A DNA stretch of 11,752 nt from Granulicella sp. (GTDB taxonomy: Bacteria; Acidobacteriota; Terriglobia; Terriglobales; Acidobacteriaceae): the NCBI GenBank assembly GCA_003133205.1, contig PKWK01000026.1, forward strand, positions 494 to 12,245, read 5' to 3'. Of the stretch, positions 1 through 6,506 are shown piece by piece (positions within the stretch are counted from its first letter, which is position 1; every line of letters starts with the position of its first letter). A program made the position numbers and the translations under genes. The notes under the pieces were generated by a model. The model was not told the origin of the DNA. It ran no database searches and saw only the letters and a program-made list of their open reading frames with translations.

Positions 1-20
1 CGAGATGTGGGGCACCCGGC
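1..20 (+). repeat. Dispersed 20-bp repeat, left copy
   Basis: The sequence CGAGATGTGGGGCACCCGGC recurs in the same orientation at 916-935 with 17 of 20 identical bases, and a shorter relative with the core GGGGCACCCG lies at 11108-11124. The two good copies bracket the coiled-coil gene at 99-842. No gene is seen in 1-98. The repeat looks like a dispersed intergenic element; its function is unknown. Confidence 0.5.
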
Positions 21-64
21 TGGTTTCGCGGTGGATGGCACACGGTGTAGGGTAACGAGACTGG

Positions 65-90
65 CGATTTCCGATAACTGACCGAAATCG
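65..90 (+). other. Small inverted repeat before the first gene
   Basis: CGATTTC (65-71) and GAAATCG (84-90) form a 7-bp inverted repeat with a 12-bp spacer, ending 8 bases before the ATG at 99. It could be an operator or a hairpin that affects translation. It is short enough to be chance. Confidence 0.25.
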
Positions 91-98
91 TACGTATT

Positions 99-842
99 AT
101 GAGAATCCAAATGCCAATTTTTAGCGACCCCGAGCGGTTCCTTTCGCTCTCTAATACCGCATTGATTGTCGCTGCCATGCTCACGGTTGCAGCCACCCTC
201 GCGGTCGTCTACTTTGGCGACAAGGTTACAGCAGTAAAACAACAGCAATTAAAGGCATACCAGGCTGATGCAGACGCTCGGATCGCAGAGGCTGATGCCA
301 AGGCCGCTGAGGCGCACTCGGGGGCGGGCGTGGCAAATCAACGCGCCGAAGAAGCAAAGACTGCAACGGCAAGAATTGAACATGACAACTTGTTGCTACA
401 GCAGCAATTAGACCAAGAGCGCGACGCGCGGCTTGCAATCGAAAAGAAAGTTTCCCAGCGTGGGCTAACCATGGCAGAAATCGGTGACGCGCTGAGAATC
501 ATACACCCCTTGGGTCCGCAGCCGATTGACATCGTCTTTTACAGAGATGACGCCGAGGTGCGAATGCTGGCAAATAACCTGACCCACCTCTTCTCGGGCT
601 GGAAGATTACGCTCGTCGAGGCACCGGGGGGCACGATGCATCAGGTGAATGTTGAGTACGATCCGAAAGACCCCAAGGCAACCGAGTGCGCCCAAGCCAT
701 TTTCGCGGCACTGAATGGGGCCGGGAAACTTCGCGTGGGTGGGCCATTCGCTGCACTTCCCGCCGATGTTGAAGGAAGTTACCCGGGCTACTATCAAGCG
801 CCACCAACCGCAACGATCCGTATCACGGTCGGATACCGATAG
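99..842 (+). CDS. Membrane-anchored coiled-coil protein, unknown function
   Basis: I do not recognise the family. The 247-residue product has a short N-terminal stretch, then one hydrophobic segment at about residues 20-40 (LIVAAMLTVAATLAVVYF). A long Ala/Glu/Gln/Arg-rich stretch at about 42-118 has the heptad-like pattern of a coiled coil. A compact C-terminal region (about 125-247) lacks further membrane segments. The expected layout is one membrane anchor, a helical stalk and a soluble head domain; without a signal cleavage site the side of the membrane is uncertain. The ATG at 99 has no clear Shine-Dalgarno sequence. The gene stands alone: the next gene converges on it from the opposite strand. 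Its codon use is less GC-biased than that of neighbours, and with the flanking direct repeats this could mean acquisition. Confidence 0.7.
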   Translation: MRIQMPIFSDPERFLSLSNTALIVAAMLTVAATLAVVYFGDKVTAVKQQQLKAYQADADARIAEADAKAAEAHSGAGVANQRAEEAKTATARIEHDNLLLQQQLDQERDARLAIEKKVSQRGLTMAEIGDALRIIHPLGPQPIDIVFYRDDAEVRMLANNLTHLFSGWKITLVEAPGGTMHQVNVEYDPKDPKATECAQAIFAALNGAGKLRVGGPFAALPADVEGSYPGYYQAPPTATIRITVGYR

Positions 843-915
843 CCGTATGGGGTATGCGTCTGCAGGGATTACGGAGGGAGAAGATAAGACGGCGCTCTTG
901 CATGCATTTCAAAGG

Positions 916-935
916 CGAGATTTGGGGTGCCCGGC
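916..935 (+). repeat. Dispersed 20-bp repeat, right copy
   Basis: CGAGATTTGGGGTGCCCGGC matches bases 1-20 at 17 of 20 positions in the same orientation. It lies in the short gap between the convergent genes ending at 842 and 951. No convincing terminator is visible in that gap. Confidence 0.5.
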
Positions 936-950
936 CTTTGGTGCTACTCA

Positions 951-2624
951 CTAATCGTCCGAGGTGAGGTTGAGGGTGAGGTTGGTTGCCGCGTCCGCGC
1001 GGGAGCGGGGGGCTTTTTTGAAGGTTACGTCGCGGACGTGGAGGGGGCGCTGGACGTTTTTGTTGCCTTCGATGAGGTCTTTGATGGAGAGGAGTTGGAC
1101 GCGGGGGTATTTACTGCCGTCGCCCGAGGTGTAGAAACCGGCTTCGGCGGCTTCGCGCTGCATGGGTTTGGTGGGTTCTTCGAATGAGATGTAGACGCCG
1201 ATTTCTGCCTTCTCGCGCTGGAGGACGCCGATGAGGTCGCGGACCTCGGAGACGCCGACGTTGTGGCCGCCCTTGACGGAGAAGATGACCTGGCGGGAGT
1301 CGCCGGAGTTGTCGTCGTGGAAGTAGAGGCGGCCGTCGATGCCGCGGTCGGCACCCTTCTTGATGCCTTCGGTGGGACGGGCTCCGCAGAGGCCGAGCGC
1401 CCAGTACTGGAACTGGTACTTGTTTTCGTCGGCGAGTTGCGCGGCTCCGGCTACGTCGGTGGGTTCGCCGATGACCTCGTAGGTCTTGCGGATTTCGGGG
1501 CCGTAGGCGTCGTCTAGGCGCGTCTTGATGAGGCCGATGGCGAGGTGGGTGATGTCGATGCCGATCCAGCGGCGGTTGAGTTTTTGGGCGACCTGAACGG
1601 TGGTGCCGCAGCCGCAAAATGGGTCGAGGACAACGTCGCCTTCGTTGGAGGAGGCTTTGATGATGCGTTCGAGTAGGGATTCGGGCTTTTGGGTGGGGTA
1701 GCCGAGGCGCTCGGCAGAGCTGGCATGGATGGGCGGCAGATCATTCCACACGTCTGCCGCAGGAACCCCCTGGCTCTCATCCAGGTAAATCTTTTTGCGC
1801 AGCCGACCACCCTCCTTTGCGGGAAAAAATAGTCGGTTCTCGGCGTCGAGTTGCTTCATTACCTCAATCGACACGGCCCAACCATTTGGGTGTGGTTTGT
1901 ACAGCCTGCCATCTCTTGCAAGATAGTCATACTTCAGATTTGGGCGAACCCCCGGATTCCTGAGATCGGACCGGCGGAATAGCCTGCCGTCAGGATCCCT
2001 GTGGACAAAGTGTTCTTTGATGTAATCGTCCGTGTACGGCGTGAAGCTTTGGTTCCAGATTGGATCAGAGCCTCTTGAGAAGAACAGTAATGTGTCATGC
2101 ACGGCGGCAAATCGGCGCGATGCATTTCCGTGCGCGCTGGTACGTTTCCAAATGATCTCGGTCCGGAAATTCTGGGCGCCGAATACTCCATCCATGAGCA
2201 GCTTGAGGTAGTGGCTGGCGGTCGGGTCGCAGTGGAGGTAGATGGAGCCGGATTCTTTGAGGACGCGGCGGAGCTCGACGAGGCGTGGGGCCATCATGGC
2301 GAGGTAGGCGAGCATGTCGGAGCCGCCTAGAAGGGTACGGAAGGCGCGCATGGCTTCGGCGACGCGGCCTCCCTGTTCGACGACGGACTCGTAGGAGCGG
2401 GCGGCCTCTTCGTTCCACTCCCAGGTGTCTTTGAAGGCGGTGATCTGGGAGGCGGAGCGGGCACCGTCTTTTTCCGCGAAGAGGACGTTGTAGTCCTGGC
2501 GGGAGTTGAAGGGCGGGTCGAGGTAGATGAGGTCGACGGACTGGTCGGGGATGTAGTCGCGGAGGACGGCGAGATTGTCTCCGTAGTAGAGCTTGTTTGG
2601 GGCGGGATTCTCGGGTGCGGGCAT
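951..2624 (-). CDS. Beta-class DNA methyltransferase fused to a PD-(D/E)xK nuclease-like domain
   Basis: This 557-residue protein probably methylates adenine-N6 or cytosine-N4 and may also cleave DNA, as a single-chain restriction-modification enzyme. Methylase motif IV, DPPFN, is at residues 36-40 and motif I, LDPFCGCGTT, at 333-342; this IV-before-I order defines the beta class. A YPTQKP element is at 309-314. The region between (about 145-300) should hold the target-recognition domain. After about residue 400 comes an Mrr-like/PD-(D/E)xK pattern: GADRGIDG (424-431, Asp430) followed by FSVKGG (448-453, Lys451). The usual Glu/Gln two residues before Lys is Ser here, so cleavage activity is uncertain. 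The open frame continues upstream to 2804, but that extension only translates an intergenic repeat, so I start at MPAPEN (2624). No separate restriction subunit or helicase lies nearby. Confidence 0.85.
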   Translation of the reverse strand: MPAPENPAPNKLYYGDNLAVLRDYIPDQSVDLIYLDPPFNSRQDYNVLFAEKDGARSASQITAFKDTWEWNEEAARSYESVVEQGGRVAEAMRAFRTLLGGSDMLAYLAMMAPRLVELRRVLKESGSIYLHCDPTASHYLKLLMDGVFGAQNFRTEIIWKRTSAHGNASRRFAAVHDTLLFFSRGSDPIWNQSFTPYTDDYIKEHFVHRDPDGRLFRRSDLRNPGVRPNLKYDYLARDGRLYKPHPNGWAVSIEVMKQLDAENRLFFPAKEGGRLRKKIYLDESQGVPAADVWNDLPPIHASSAERLGYPTQKPESLLERIIKASSNEGDVVLDPFCGCGTTVQVAQKLNRRWIGIDITHLAIGLIKTRLDDAYGPEIRKTYEVIGEPTDVAGAAQLADENKYQFQYWALGLCGARPTEGIKKGADRGIDGRLYFHDDNSGDSRQVIFSVKGGHNVGVSEVRDLIGVLQREKAEIGVYISFEEPTKPMQREAAEAGFYTSGDGSKYPRVQLLSIKDLIEGNKNVQRPLHVRDVTFKKAPRSRADAATNLTLNLTSDD

Positions 2625-2669
2625 TGGGGATGATGTTAGCAGGGAGGCGGCGCGATGGAGCAGGAGCAG

Positions 2670-2904
2670 AAGCGGATTCCTCCCCCTTCGACTGCGCTCA
2701 GGGTGCGGAATGACAAACAAGGAGGGCTGGAATGGTGAGGATAGTGCGGTCGCGCGTTGCTCGATAACCCACCCTTTGCGGTGAAGCTGCAAAGGATGGG
2801 CCACCCGGGTTTTGTGGTGGAGGGAGCGGAGGGCATGTCCCGGGGGCTGAAGCCCCGGGGTTTCGGGTGGCGGTGATGTCCGGGCTGAAGCCCGGACCTA
2901 TCTC
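2670..2904. repeat. 235-bp duplicated segment, copy A
   Basis: This stretch is repeated 318 bp downstream at 2988-3222 with one difference that I can find (C at 2753, A at 3071). It contains an imperfect inverted repeat (CCCACCCTTTGC with GCAAAGGATGGG), a GC-rich palindrome around 2839-2860 and a perfect 8-bp hairpin at 2878-2897 (GTCCGGGC TGAA GCCCGGAC). It also carries the element CCTTCGACTGCGCTCAGGGT near 2685-2704. It looks like a composite of intergenic repeat elements, not a gene. No gene is supported anywhere in 2625-3250. Confidence 0.9.
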
Positions 2905-2992
2905 AGAGGCAAGTGCAGAAGCGTCTCAGAGGCAAGAGCGGAAGCGTCTCAGAGGCAAGAGCGGAAGCGTCTCAGAGGCAAGAGCGGAAGCG
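2901..2992. repeat. Four 23-bp tandem repeats
   Basis: The unit TCTCAGAGGCAAGAGCGGAA followed by GCG is present four times head to tail; the first unit has two substitutions. The array begins in the last bases of copy A and runs into the first bases of copy B of the 235-bp duplication, so it forms the joint between them. There are no spacers, so this is not a CRISPR array. Confidence 0.9.
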
Positions 2993-3222
2993 GATTCCTC
3001 CCCCTTCGACTGCGCTCAGGGTGCGGAATGACAAACAAGGAGGGCTGGAATGGTGAGGATAGTGCGGTCGAGCGTTGCTCGATAACCCACCCTTTGCGGT
3101 GAAGCTGCAAAGGATGGGCCACCCGGGTTTTGTGGTGGAGGGAGCGGAGGGCATGTCCCGGGGGCTGAAGCCCCGGGGTTTCGGGTGGCGGTGATGTCCG
3201 GGCTGAAGCCCGGACCTATCTC
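2988..3222. repeat. 235-bp duplicated segment, copy B
   Basis: Near-identical second copy of 2670-2904 in the same orientation, including the same palindromes (the GTCCGGGC hairpin recurs at 3196-3215). The near identity indicates a recent duplication or ongoing gene conversion. It lies 28 bases beyond the 3' end of the anti-sigma gene, so its palindromes could also end or stabilise that transcript. Confidence 0.9.
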
Positions 3223-3250
3223 GCTAGACTCCCGTCCTGTGGGTCACCGG

Positions 3251-3742
3251 CTAGCGGCGGTCGGTGGAGAGGTAGAGGGCTACGCCGCTAAGCGTGGTGA
3301 CTACGGCGCAGGCTGCGATGAGGGGCACGAGGCCCCAGTCGCCGAGCAGGGTGGTGAATGACCATTGCTGCGTGAATGGCGTCGACAGCGCGTGGTCTGC
3401 GATGCTGCGCCAGTGCGATGCGACGATGCCGACCATTGCGGCGATGGCGATCGCGAGGGCGAAGATCTGCGCTGCTGCGAGCGGGCGGCCGGCGCGCTCG
3501 AGGGCGGCGTTGCGGCGGCGGACCTGGGCGCGCCACCAGAGGAGGCTTGCGGCGGCGGGCTGGGCGGAGGCGACGGTGGCGGCGCGGTCTTGCTGAAGGT
3601 GGGTGGTGAGGAGAATCTCCTGGGCGCAGCGGTTGCAGGTTTCTGCGTGAGCGCGGAGGTCGGCGGCGCAGGCTTCGGGCCAGTGACCCTGCGCGAGGGC
3701 GCTGCGAACCTCGTCGAGGCGGGAGCAGGTGAGGCGGCTCAT
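3251..3742 (-). CDS. Zinc-finger (zf-HC2-type) anti-sigma factor, membrane bound
   Basis: The 163-residue product probably holds the ECF sigma factor encoded just upstream inactive at the membrane. The N-terminal region (about 1-45) carries H32-x3-C36-x2-C39 (HAETCNRC), the signature of zinc-binding anti-sigma domains. A charged linker follows, then two hydrophobic segments at about 91-110 and 137-158. Two membrane spans instead of the common single one would put the C-terminus back in the cytoplasm. The ATG overlaps the sigma gene's stop codon (ATGA, 3739-3742). A strong AAGGAGG ribosome site sits 5 bases before it, inside the last sigma codons, so translation is probably coupled. Assignment rests on the zinc motif and on position. 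Confidence 0.85.
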   Translation of the reverse strand: MSRLTCSRLDEVRSALAQGHWPEACAADLRAHAETCNRCAQEILLTTHLQQDRAATVASAQPAAASLLWWRAQVRRRNAALERAGRPLAAAQIFALAIAIAAMVGIVASHWRSIADHALSTPFTQQWSFTTLLGDWGLVPLIAACAVVTTLSGVALYLSTDRR

Positions 3743-4290
3743 GCGTCCTCCTTCTTGAGTAGACGCGCCATCTCGCGGCGGGCTCGGAAGAGGAGCAGGC
3801 GGATGCTGGTGGCGGCGAGGCCGGTGATTTCGGCGATCTCGCGGTGCGAGTAGTTTTCGGCGTGGGCGAGCCAGAGGAGTTGGCGATCGCGGGGGCGAAG
3901 CTTGGCGAGGGCGGGCGAGAGGGTGAGGCGCGAGTCAGTTTGCGCGGACGTGTCGCGCGCGGCTGATCGATCCACCGGAAGGTCTTCGATGGGGACGGTG
4001 CGTGGGCGGCGCCAGTGGTCGCGCAGGAGATTGCTGGCGATGCGGAAGAGATACATGCGGGCGGCGACTTCGCCGTCGGGGGGCGAGTTGGCGCAGAGAA
4101 AGCGGACGTAGCTTTCCTGCATGAGGTCGTCGGCTAGGGTGGGATCGCCGGAGGCTCGCGCGAGGTAGGCCCAGAGGGGCTTGGAGGACCGCTCGTAGAA
4201 CGCCGCGAATCGATCGCTGTCCATGGCCGGCTCCGTTGTGCGGGCCGCGTTGGCGATTGCGATACTCGGAATGGCGTCTTCCCAGTTCAT
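3739..4290 (-). CDS. ECF-family RNA polymerase sigma factor
   Basis: A 183-residue sigma-70-like factor that directs RNA polymerase to a small regulon. Region 2 spans about residues 28-95, with the core-binding/-10 recognition stretch TLADDLMQESYVRF (51-64). Region 4 spans about 130-178, with LRPRDRQLLWLAHAENYSHR and the helix-turn-helix EIAEITGLAATSIRLLLFRA at 151-170. A variable linker of about 35 residues separates them, as in short ECF factors without region 3. I start at the ATG at 4290, which has an AAAGGA site 7 bases upstream. A GTG at 4332 overlaps the upstream stop (GTGA) and would add 14 residues; ATG 4224 is a third option. The gene is sandwiched between a membrane protein and the anti-sigma factor, all on the same strand. 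Confidence 0.9.
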   Translation of the reverse strand: MNWEDAIPSIAIANAARTTEPAMDSDRFAAFYERSSKPLWAYLARASGDPTLADDLMQESYVRFLCANSPPDGEVAARMYLFRIASNLLRDHWRRPRTVPIEDLPVDRSAARDTSAQTDSRLTLSPALAKLRPRDRQLLWLAHAENYSHREIAEITGLAATSIRLLLFRARREMARLLKKEDA

Positions 4291-4328
4291 TCTGCGGTCC
4301 TTTTGACGCTCGCGATGCTGCGATTCGC

Positions 4329-5258
4329 TCACTGCCGGTCAGACGGCTCAGTGGGTGGAGCGGCGGGCTGGCTAGCCGGTTGGGGCATGAGACCGAGGCG
4401 CGCGCTGATCCGCCAAGTGATGATGGCAGAGATGATAAACCCGATGCCGGGCATCAGGCCGAAGATTCCGAAGACGAGCAGGGGACCCGCGATGTCGGGC
4501 AGGCTGTTCTGGAGGATGAGCAGGCCAAGGCCGAGCAGCGTGAGGACGATGCCGATCTGCAGCGGGCCGAGGATGCGGGCCAGGCCGCCGGGCAGGCGCT
4601 GATCGCGCGGACTGTCGATGGGGATGGGTGCGGCCTCGAGGAAGCGCTTGCCGGGTTCGGTTTCCATGTAGTGGAGGAGTTCCTGGTTGCTGGCGAAGCG
4701 TTCGATGAGCCTGGCGTGGATGTCGCTTTGCAGGCGGAAGACGCGGCTCCAGCGGCGGTTCTCGAGGAGGATGTGGATGAGCCAGAGGAGCGACCCGACG
4801 ATGCCGACGAAGGCGAGAATCCCCATGGCGTTCTCCATGTACTGGCGGTGGAGTTCCTGGTCGCTGAGCGGTTCGTTGCCGTTGACGCGGCGCCGGAGGC
4901 TGTCCACGTTTCGCCCGTGCTTTCCGGGGAAATTTGCGAAGAGGTAGAAGTCTGGGTTGCGGGTGACCTCTGGGTGCTGGGCGAGGAACTGGGCGAGTTG
5001 GGGGTTGGTGCGGGAGACGTATTCCTGGTCGGCCAAGACGGTTGGGTCGGTCTCGACGACCTGGGTGAGGGTGGGGCTCATGCGGAGTAGCGCGATGAGT
5101 TGCTCGCGGATGGCGACGAGTTCGTCGTCGGACGGCGCGGCGGCAGGCGCGGCGATGGGGGCTGCGGCGGGCTTCGGCTGCGCGAAGGCGGCGGGGAGAA
5201 GGAGAAGCGACAGCAGAAGGGCCGAGAGAACTCTTGAAGAGGGGTGGGGTGTGCGCAT
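4329..5258 (-). CDS. Multi-span membrane protein heading a sigma/anti-sigma operon
   Basis: Unknown function; 309 residues. A typical signal peptide (1-26, ending AFA-Q) is followed by an Ala/Pro-rich linker (27-43). A hydrophilic region (45-140) follows, then a membrane segment at about 145-165 and a second hydrophilic loop (166-230). Two further hydrophobic segments lie at about 232-249 and 256-282, and the tail is Pro-rich. The last two spans with a Gly-rich turn resemble small DUF6249-type membrane domains, a weak similarity that I cannot test here. An extracytoplasmic domain plus membrane spans, cotranscribed with a sigma factor and its anti-sigma factor, would suit a stress sensor or an envelope target of that sigma factor; this is inference. 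I chose ATG 5258, with AAAGGA 9 bases upstream and a good signal peptide, over a longer frame from 5378. Confidence 0.8.
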   Translation of the reverse strand: MRTPHPSSRVLSALLLSLLLLPAAFAQPKPAAAPIAAPAAAPSDDELVAIREQLIALLRMSPTLTQVVETDPTVLADQEYVSRTNPQLAQFLAQHPEVTRNPDFYLFANFPGKHGRNVDSLRRRVNGNEPLSDQELHRQYMENAMGILAFVGIVGSLLWLIHILLENRRWSRVFRLQSDIHARLIERFASNQELLHYMETEPGKRFLEAAPIPIDSPRDQRLPGGLARILGPLQIGIVLTLLGLGLLILQNSLPDIAGPLLVFGIFGLMPGIGFIISAIITWRISARLGLMPQPASQPAAPPTEPSDRQ

Positions 5259-5307
5259 TGCGACAAGTCCTTTGAGGAGACTCGGGCTGAGAATCTCCTG
5301 ATGCCTA

Positions 5308-5337
5308 TACAACGAGCCGGGGTGGCGATTGGTTAAC
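5308..5337 (-). promoter_or_regulatory. Probable ECF-type promoter of the sigma operon
   Basis: Reading leftward, GTTAACCAATCGC (5337-5325), a 10-base spacer and CGTTGTA (5314-5308) occur about 50 bases before the membrane-protein start at 5258. An AACC element 16 bases from a CGTT element is the spacing and general form of ECF sigma promoters (AAC in the -35, CGT in the -10). The same pattern with the same spacing occurs facing the other way at 5444-5473. This would make the operon autoregulated; not proven by sequence alone. Confidence 0.55.
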
Positions 5338-5443
5338 GAATTGTTTTTCGAGCGATGGCGTGCATCGACTGGCTGCAATATTTCCGAGCGGCGGGGCGGG
5401 AACGCGCGTCTGTGCAGCAGATGGATTGGGCGAAAATCTTCTG

Positions 5444-5473
5444 GTTAACCAATCGCGGGGGCGGCGCGTTGTA
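5444..5473 (+). promoter_or_regulatory. Probable ECF-type promoter facing right
   Basis: GTTAACCAATCGC (5444-5456), a different 10-base spacer, then CGTTGTA (5467-5473). It matches the leftward copy at 20 of 20 positions in the two blocks but at only 4 of 10 in the spacer. Transcription would start near 5480, about 270 bases before the next convincing gene at 5753. In 5259-5752 I see no other gene I can support. A GTG-initiated 63-codon frame at 5475-5666 is possible but unsupported. Confidence 0.5.
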
Positions 5474-5752
5474 GGTGCATCGTGGAAGTTTCGTCGCGCT
5501 TTGGCGACACGGCGCCACGGGTTTTTCGATACTGCGAAGAGAACTTGCATTCCGCACGCACGATTCGCTGGTTATGCAGATAGACGGTTCGGGTCCAGGT
5601 CCTCATCTCTACCAGGGATGGTTGCGATGCTTACTCGACGTGTGTTTCGGGGCTGATCTTGAGTGAGGCGATGCCGGGCCGCGGGCTGTGAAGTAGGCTA
5701 CTTGACGGCGTGCTATACCGAATGCTACATAGGGTACAAGGAGGAGATTGCC

Positions 5753-6193
5753 ATGATGATTCTCAACGCATTTCGGCGGTACTCTCGGATATTGGCTACA
5801 GGCTGGATTCCCGGTCTTGCGATCGCGTGCTGTTTGGGTCTCGGCACGGTGGGGGCACGAGCGCAGATGTCGCAGGCTGCGGCGGAGCGCATCGAGATGC
5901 TGCGTGGCCAGATCAAAGGTGCTGAAGGCCGGCACGCGGGTGCGGCGGAGGAGGGCGGTCGAGCGATGGGCGAGGCGTTGAGAATCGCGCGCGGCCTGAC
6001 GGGTCTGCCACAGCCGGTGTTGGTGAACGCGCAGCTTGGAGTGATGCGGCAGTACGATGCGTTTCTGAAGGCGACGCATCGGAAGCCGGAGGCGGAGCAG
6101 ATGGAAGCTGAGATGGGGCGGCTTGAATCGAGGCAGCTGGCTGGGTGCAATGGGTGCACGGTGAGTGTAACAGCGCTGGGGTTTCTGCATTAG
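5753..6193 (+). CDS. Small secreted protein, unknown function
   Basis: The 146-residue product starts at ATG 5753, behind a strong AAGGAGGAG ribosome site; the frame extends upstream to 5663 without support. An N-terminal signal peptide (basic stretch with Arg, then WIPGLAIACCLGLGTVGARA) is probably cut after ARA, at about residue 37. The mature part is about 109 residues, mostly helix-forming and rich in Ala, Glu, Arg and Met. It ends in a Cys-x2-Cys pair (GCNGC) and a short hydrophobic tail. I recognise no family. It lies downstream of the right-facing ECF-type promoter and may belong to the same regulon, with a leader of about 270 bases if so. Confidence 0.65.
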   Translation: MMILNAFRRYSRILATGWIPGLAIACCLGLGTVGARAQMSQAAAERIEMLRGQIKGAEGRHAGAAEEGGRAMGEALRIARGLTGLPQPVLVNAQLGVMRQYDAFLKATHRKPEAEQMEAEMGRLESRQLAGCNGCTVSVTALGFLH

Positions 6194-6288
6194 GTCGGTC
6201 GAACCCTTACGATCCTGCCCATTCCATAGAGTTGGGATGGATGGAGCACGCGAGCAATTGTTTGACGCTTCAATCGACGCTATTTGGA

Positions 6289-6418
6289 TCAGCCTGTGAG
6301 GACGGCGCCTCCGTTGACGTTGAAGATTTCGCCGGAGATGAAGCCGGCGACGGGGTGCAGAGGAAGAGGATGGGCCGGCGATCTCAGTGACGTGGTCGGG
6401 ATGGCCGACGGGGATGGG
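6289..6418 (-). pseudogene. 3' fragment of a short-chain dehydrogenase gene
   Basis: This 130-bp stretch matches the 3' end of the intact dehydrogenase gene at 8358-8489 in the same orientation, including the stop codon. It differs by several substitutions and at least two single-base deletions (in the GGCGAACGGG and GGATTGGGCC stretches of the intact copy). Those deletions break the frame. Similarity stops abruptly at both ends: just before GGATCA on the left and after GACGGGGATGG on the right. The region 6194-6506 otherwise holds only the promoter-like element at 6456-6461. Confidence 0.85.
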
Positions 6419-6455
6419 CGGCGGCAGAGTTGGGCCCTCCAGCGGAGGCCTACCC

Positions 6456-6461
6456 TATAAT
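6456..6461 (+). promoter_or_regulatory. Perfect TATAAT -10 box
   Basis: TATAAT lies about 50 bases before the likely GTG start of the lipoprotein gene at 6507. No good -35 hexamer is found at 16-18 bases (TTGGGC at 6430 is 20 away). In DNA this GC-rich an exact -10 is notable. It would give a leader of about 40 bases. Confidence 0.4.
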
Positions 6462-6506
6462 GAAAGCCTGGACAAATTGAGAGACGGCTTGAGCGGCGAA
6501 AACTCA

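Noticed and set aside
2625..2804. N-terminal 60-residue extension of the methyltransferase
   Set aside because: It translates the duplicated intergenic repeat and has no homology-like start; the methylase pattern begins just after ATG 2624.
2901..2992. Short regularly spaced repeats as a CRISPR array
   Set aside because: The 23-bp units are directly contiguous with no spacers, and no cas genes are present.
4236..5090. Plus-strand frame of 284 codons opposite the membrane-protein gene
   Set aside because: Glu/Ala/Asp/Gly-rich antisense shadow of a gene with a clear signal peptide and membrane spans.
5325..5456. 13-bp inverted repeat as a transposon end pair or simple operator
   Set aside because: The matching CGTTGTA block at identical spacing on each side is better explained by two divergent promoters; no transposase lies between.
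5475..5666. 63-codon GTG-initiated frame after the right-facing promoter
   Set aside because: No ribosome site, no recognisable domain and unremarkable codon use; kept only as a possibility in the leader finding.
5702..5731. TTGACG ... TACATA as a housekeeping promoter for the gene at 5753
   Set aside because: Spacer is 18 and the -10 matches only 3 of 6 positions; too weak to list.
6387..6506. Longer start of the lipoprotein gene
   Set aside because: The first 40 codons translate the dehydrogenase remnant and promoter region and would bury the signal peptide internally.
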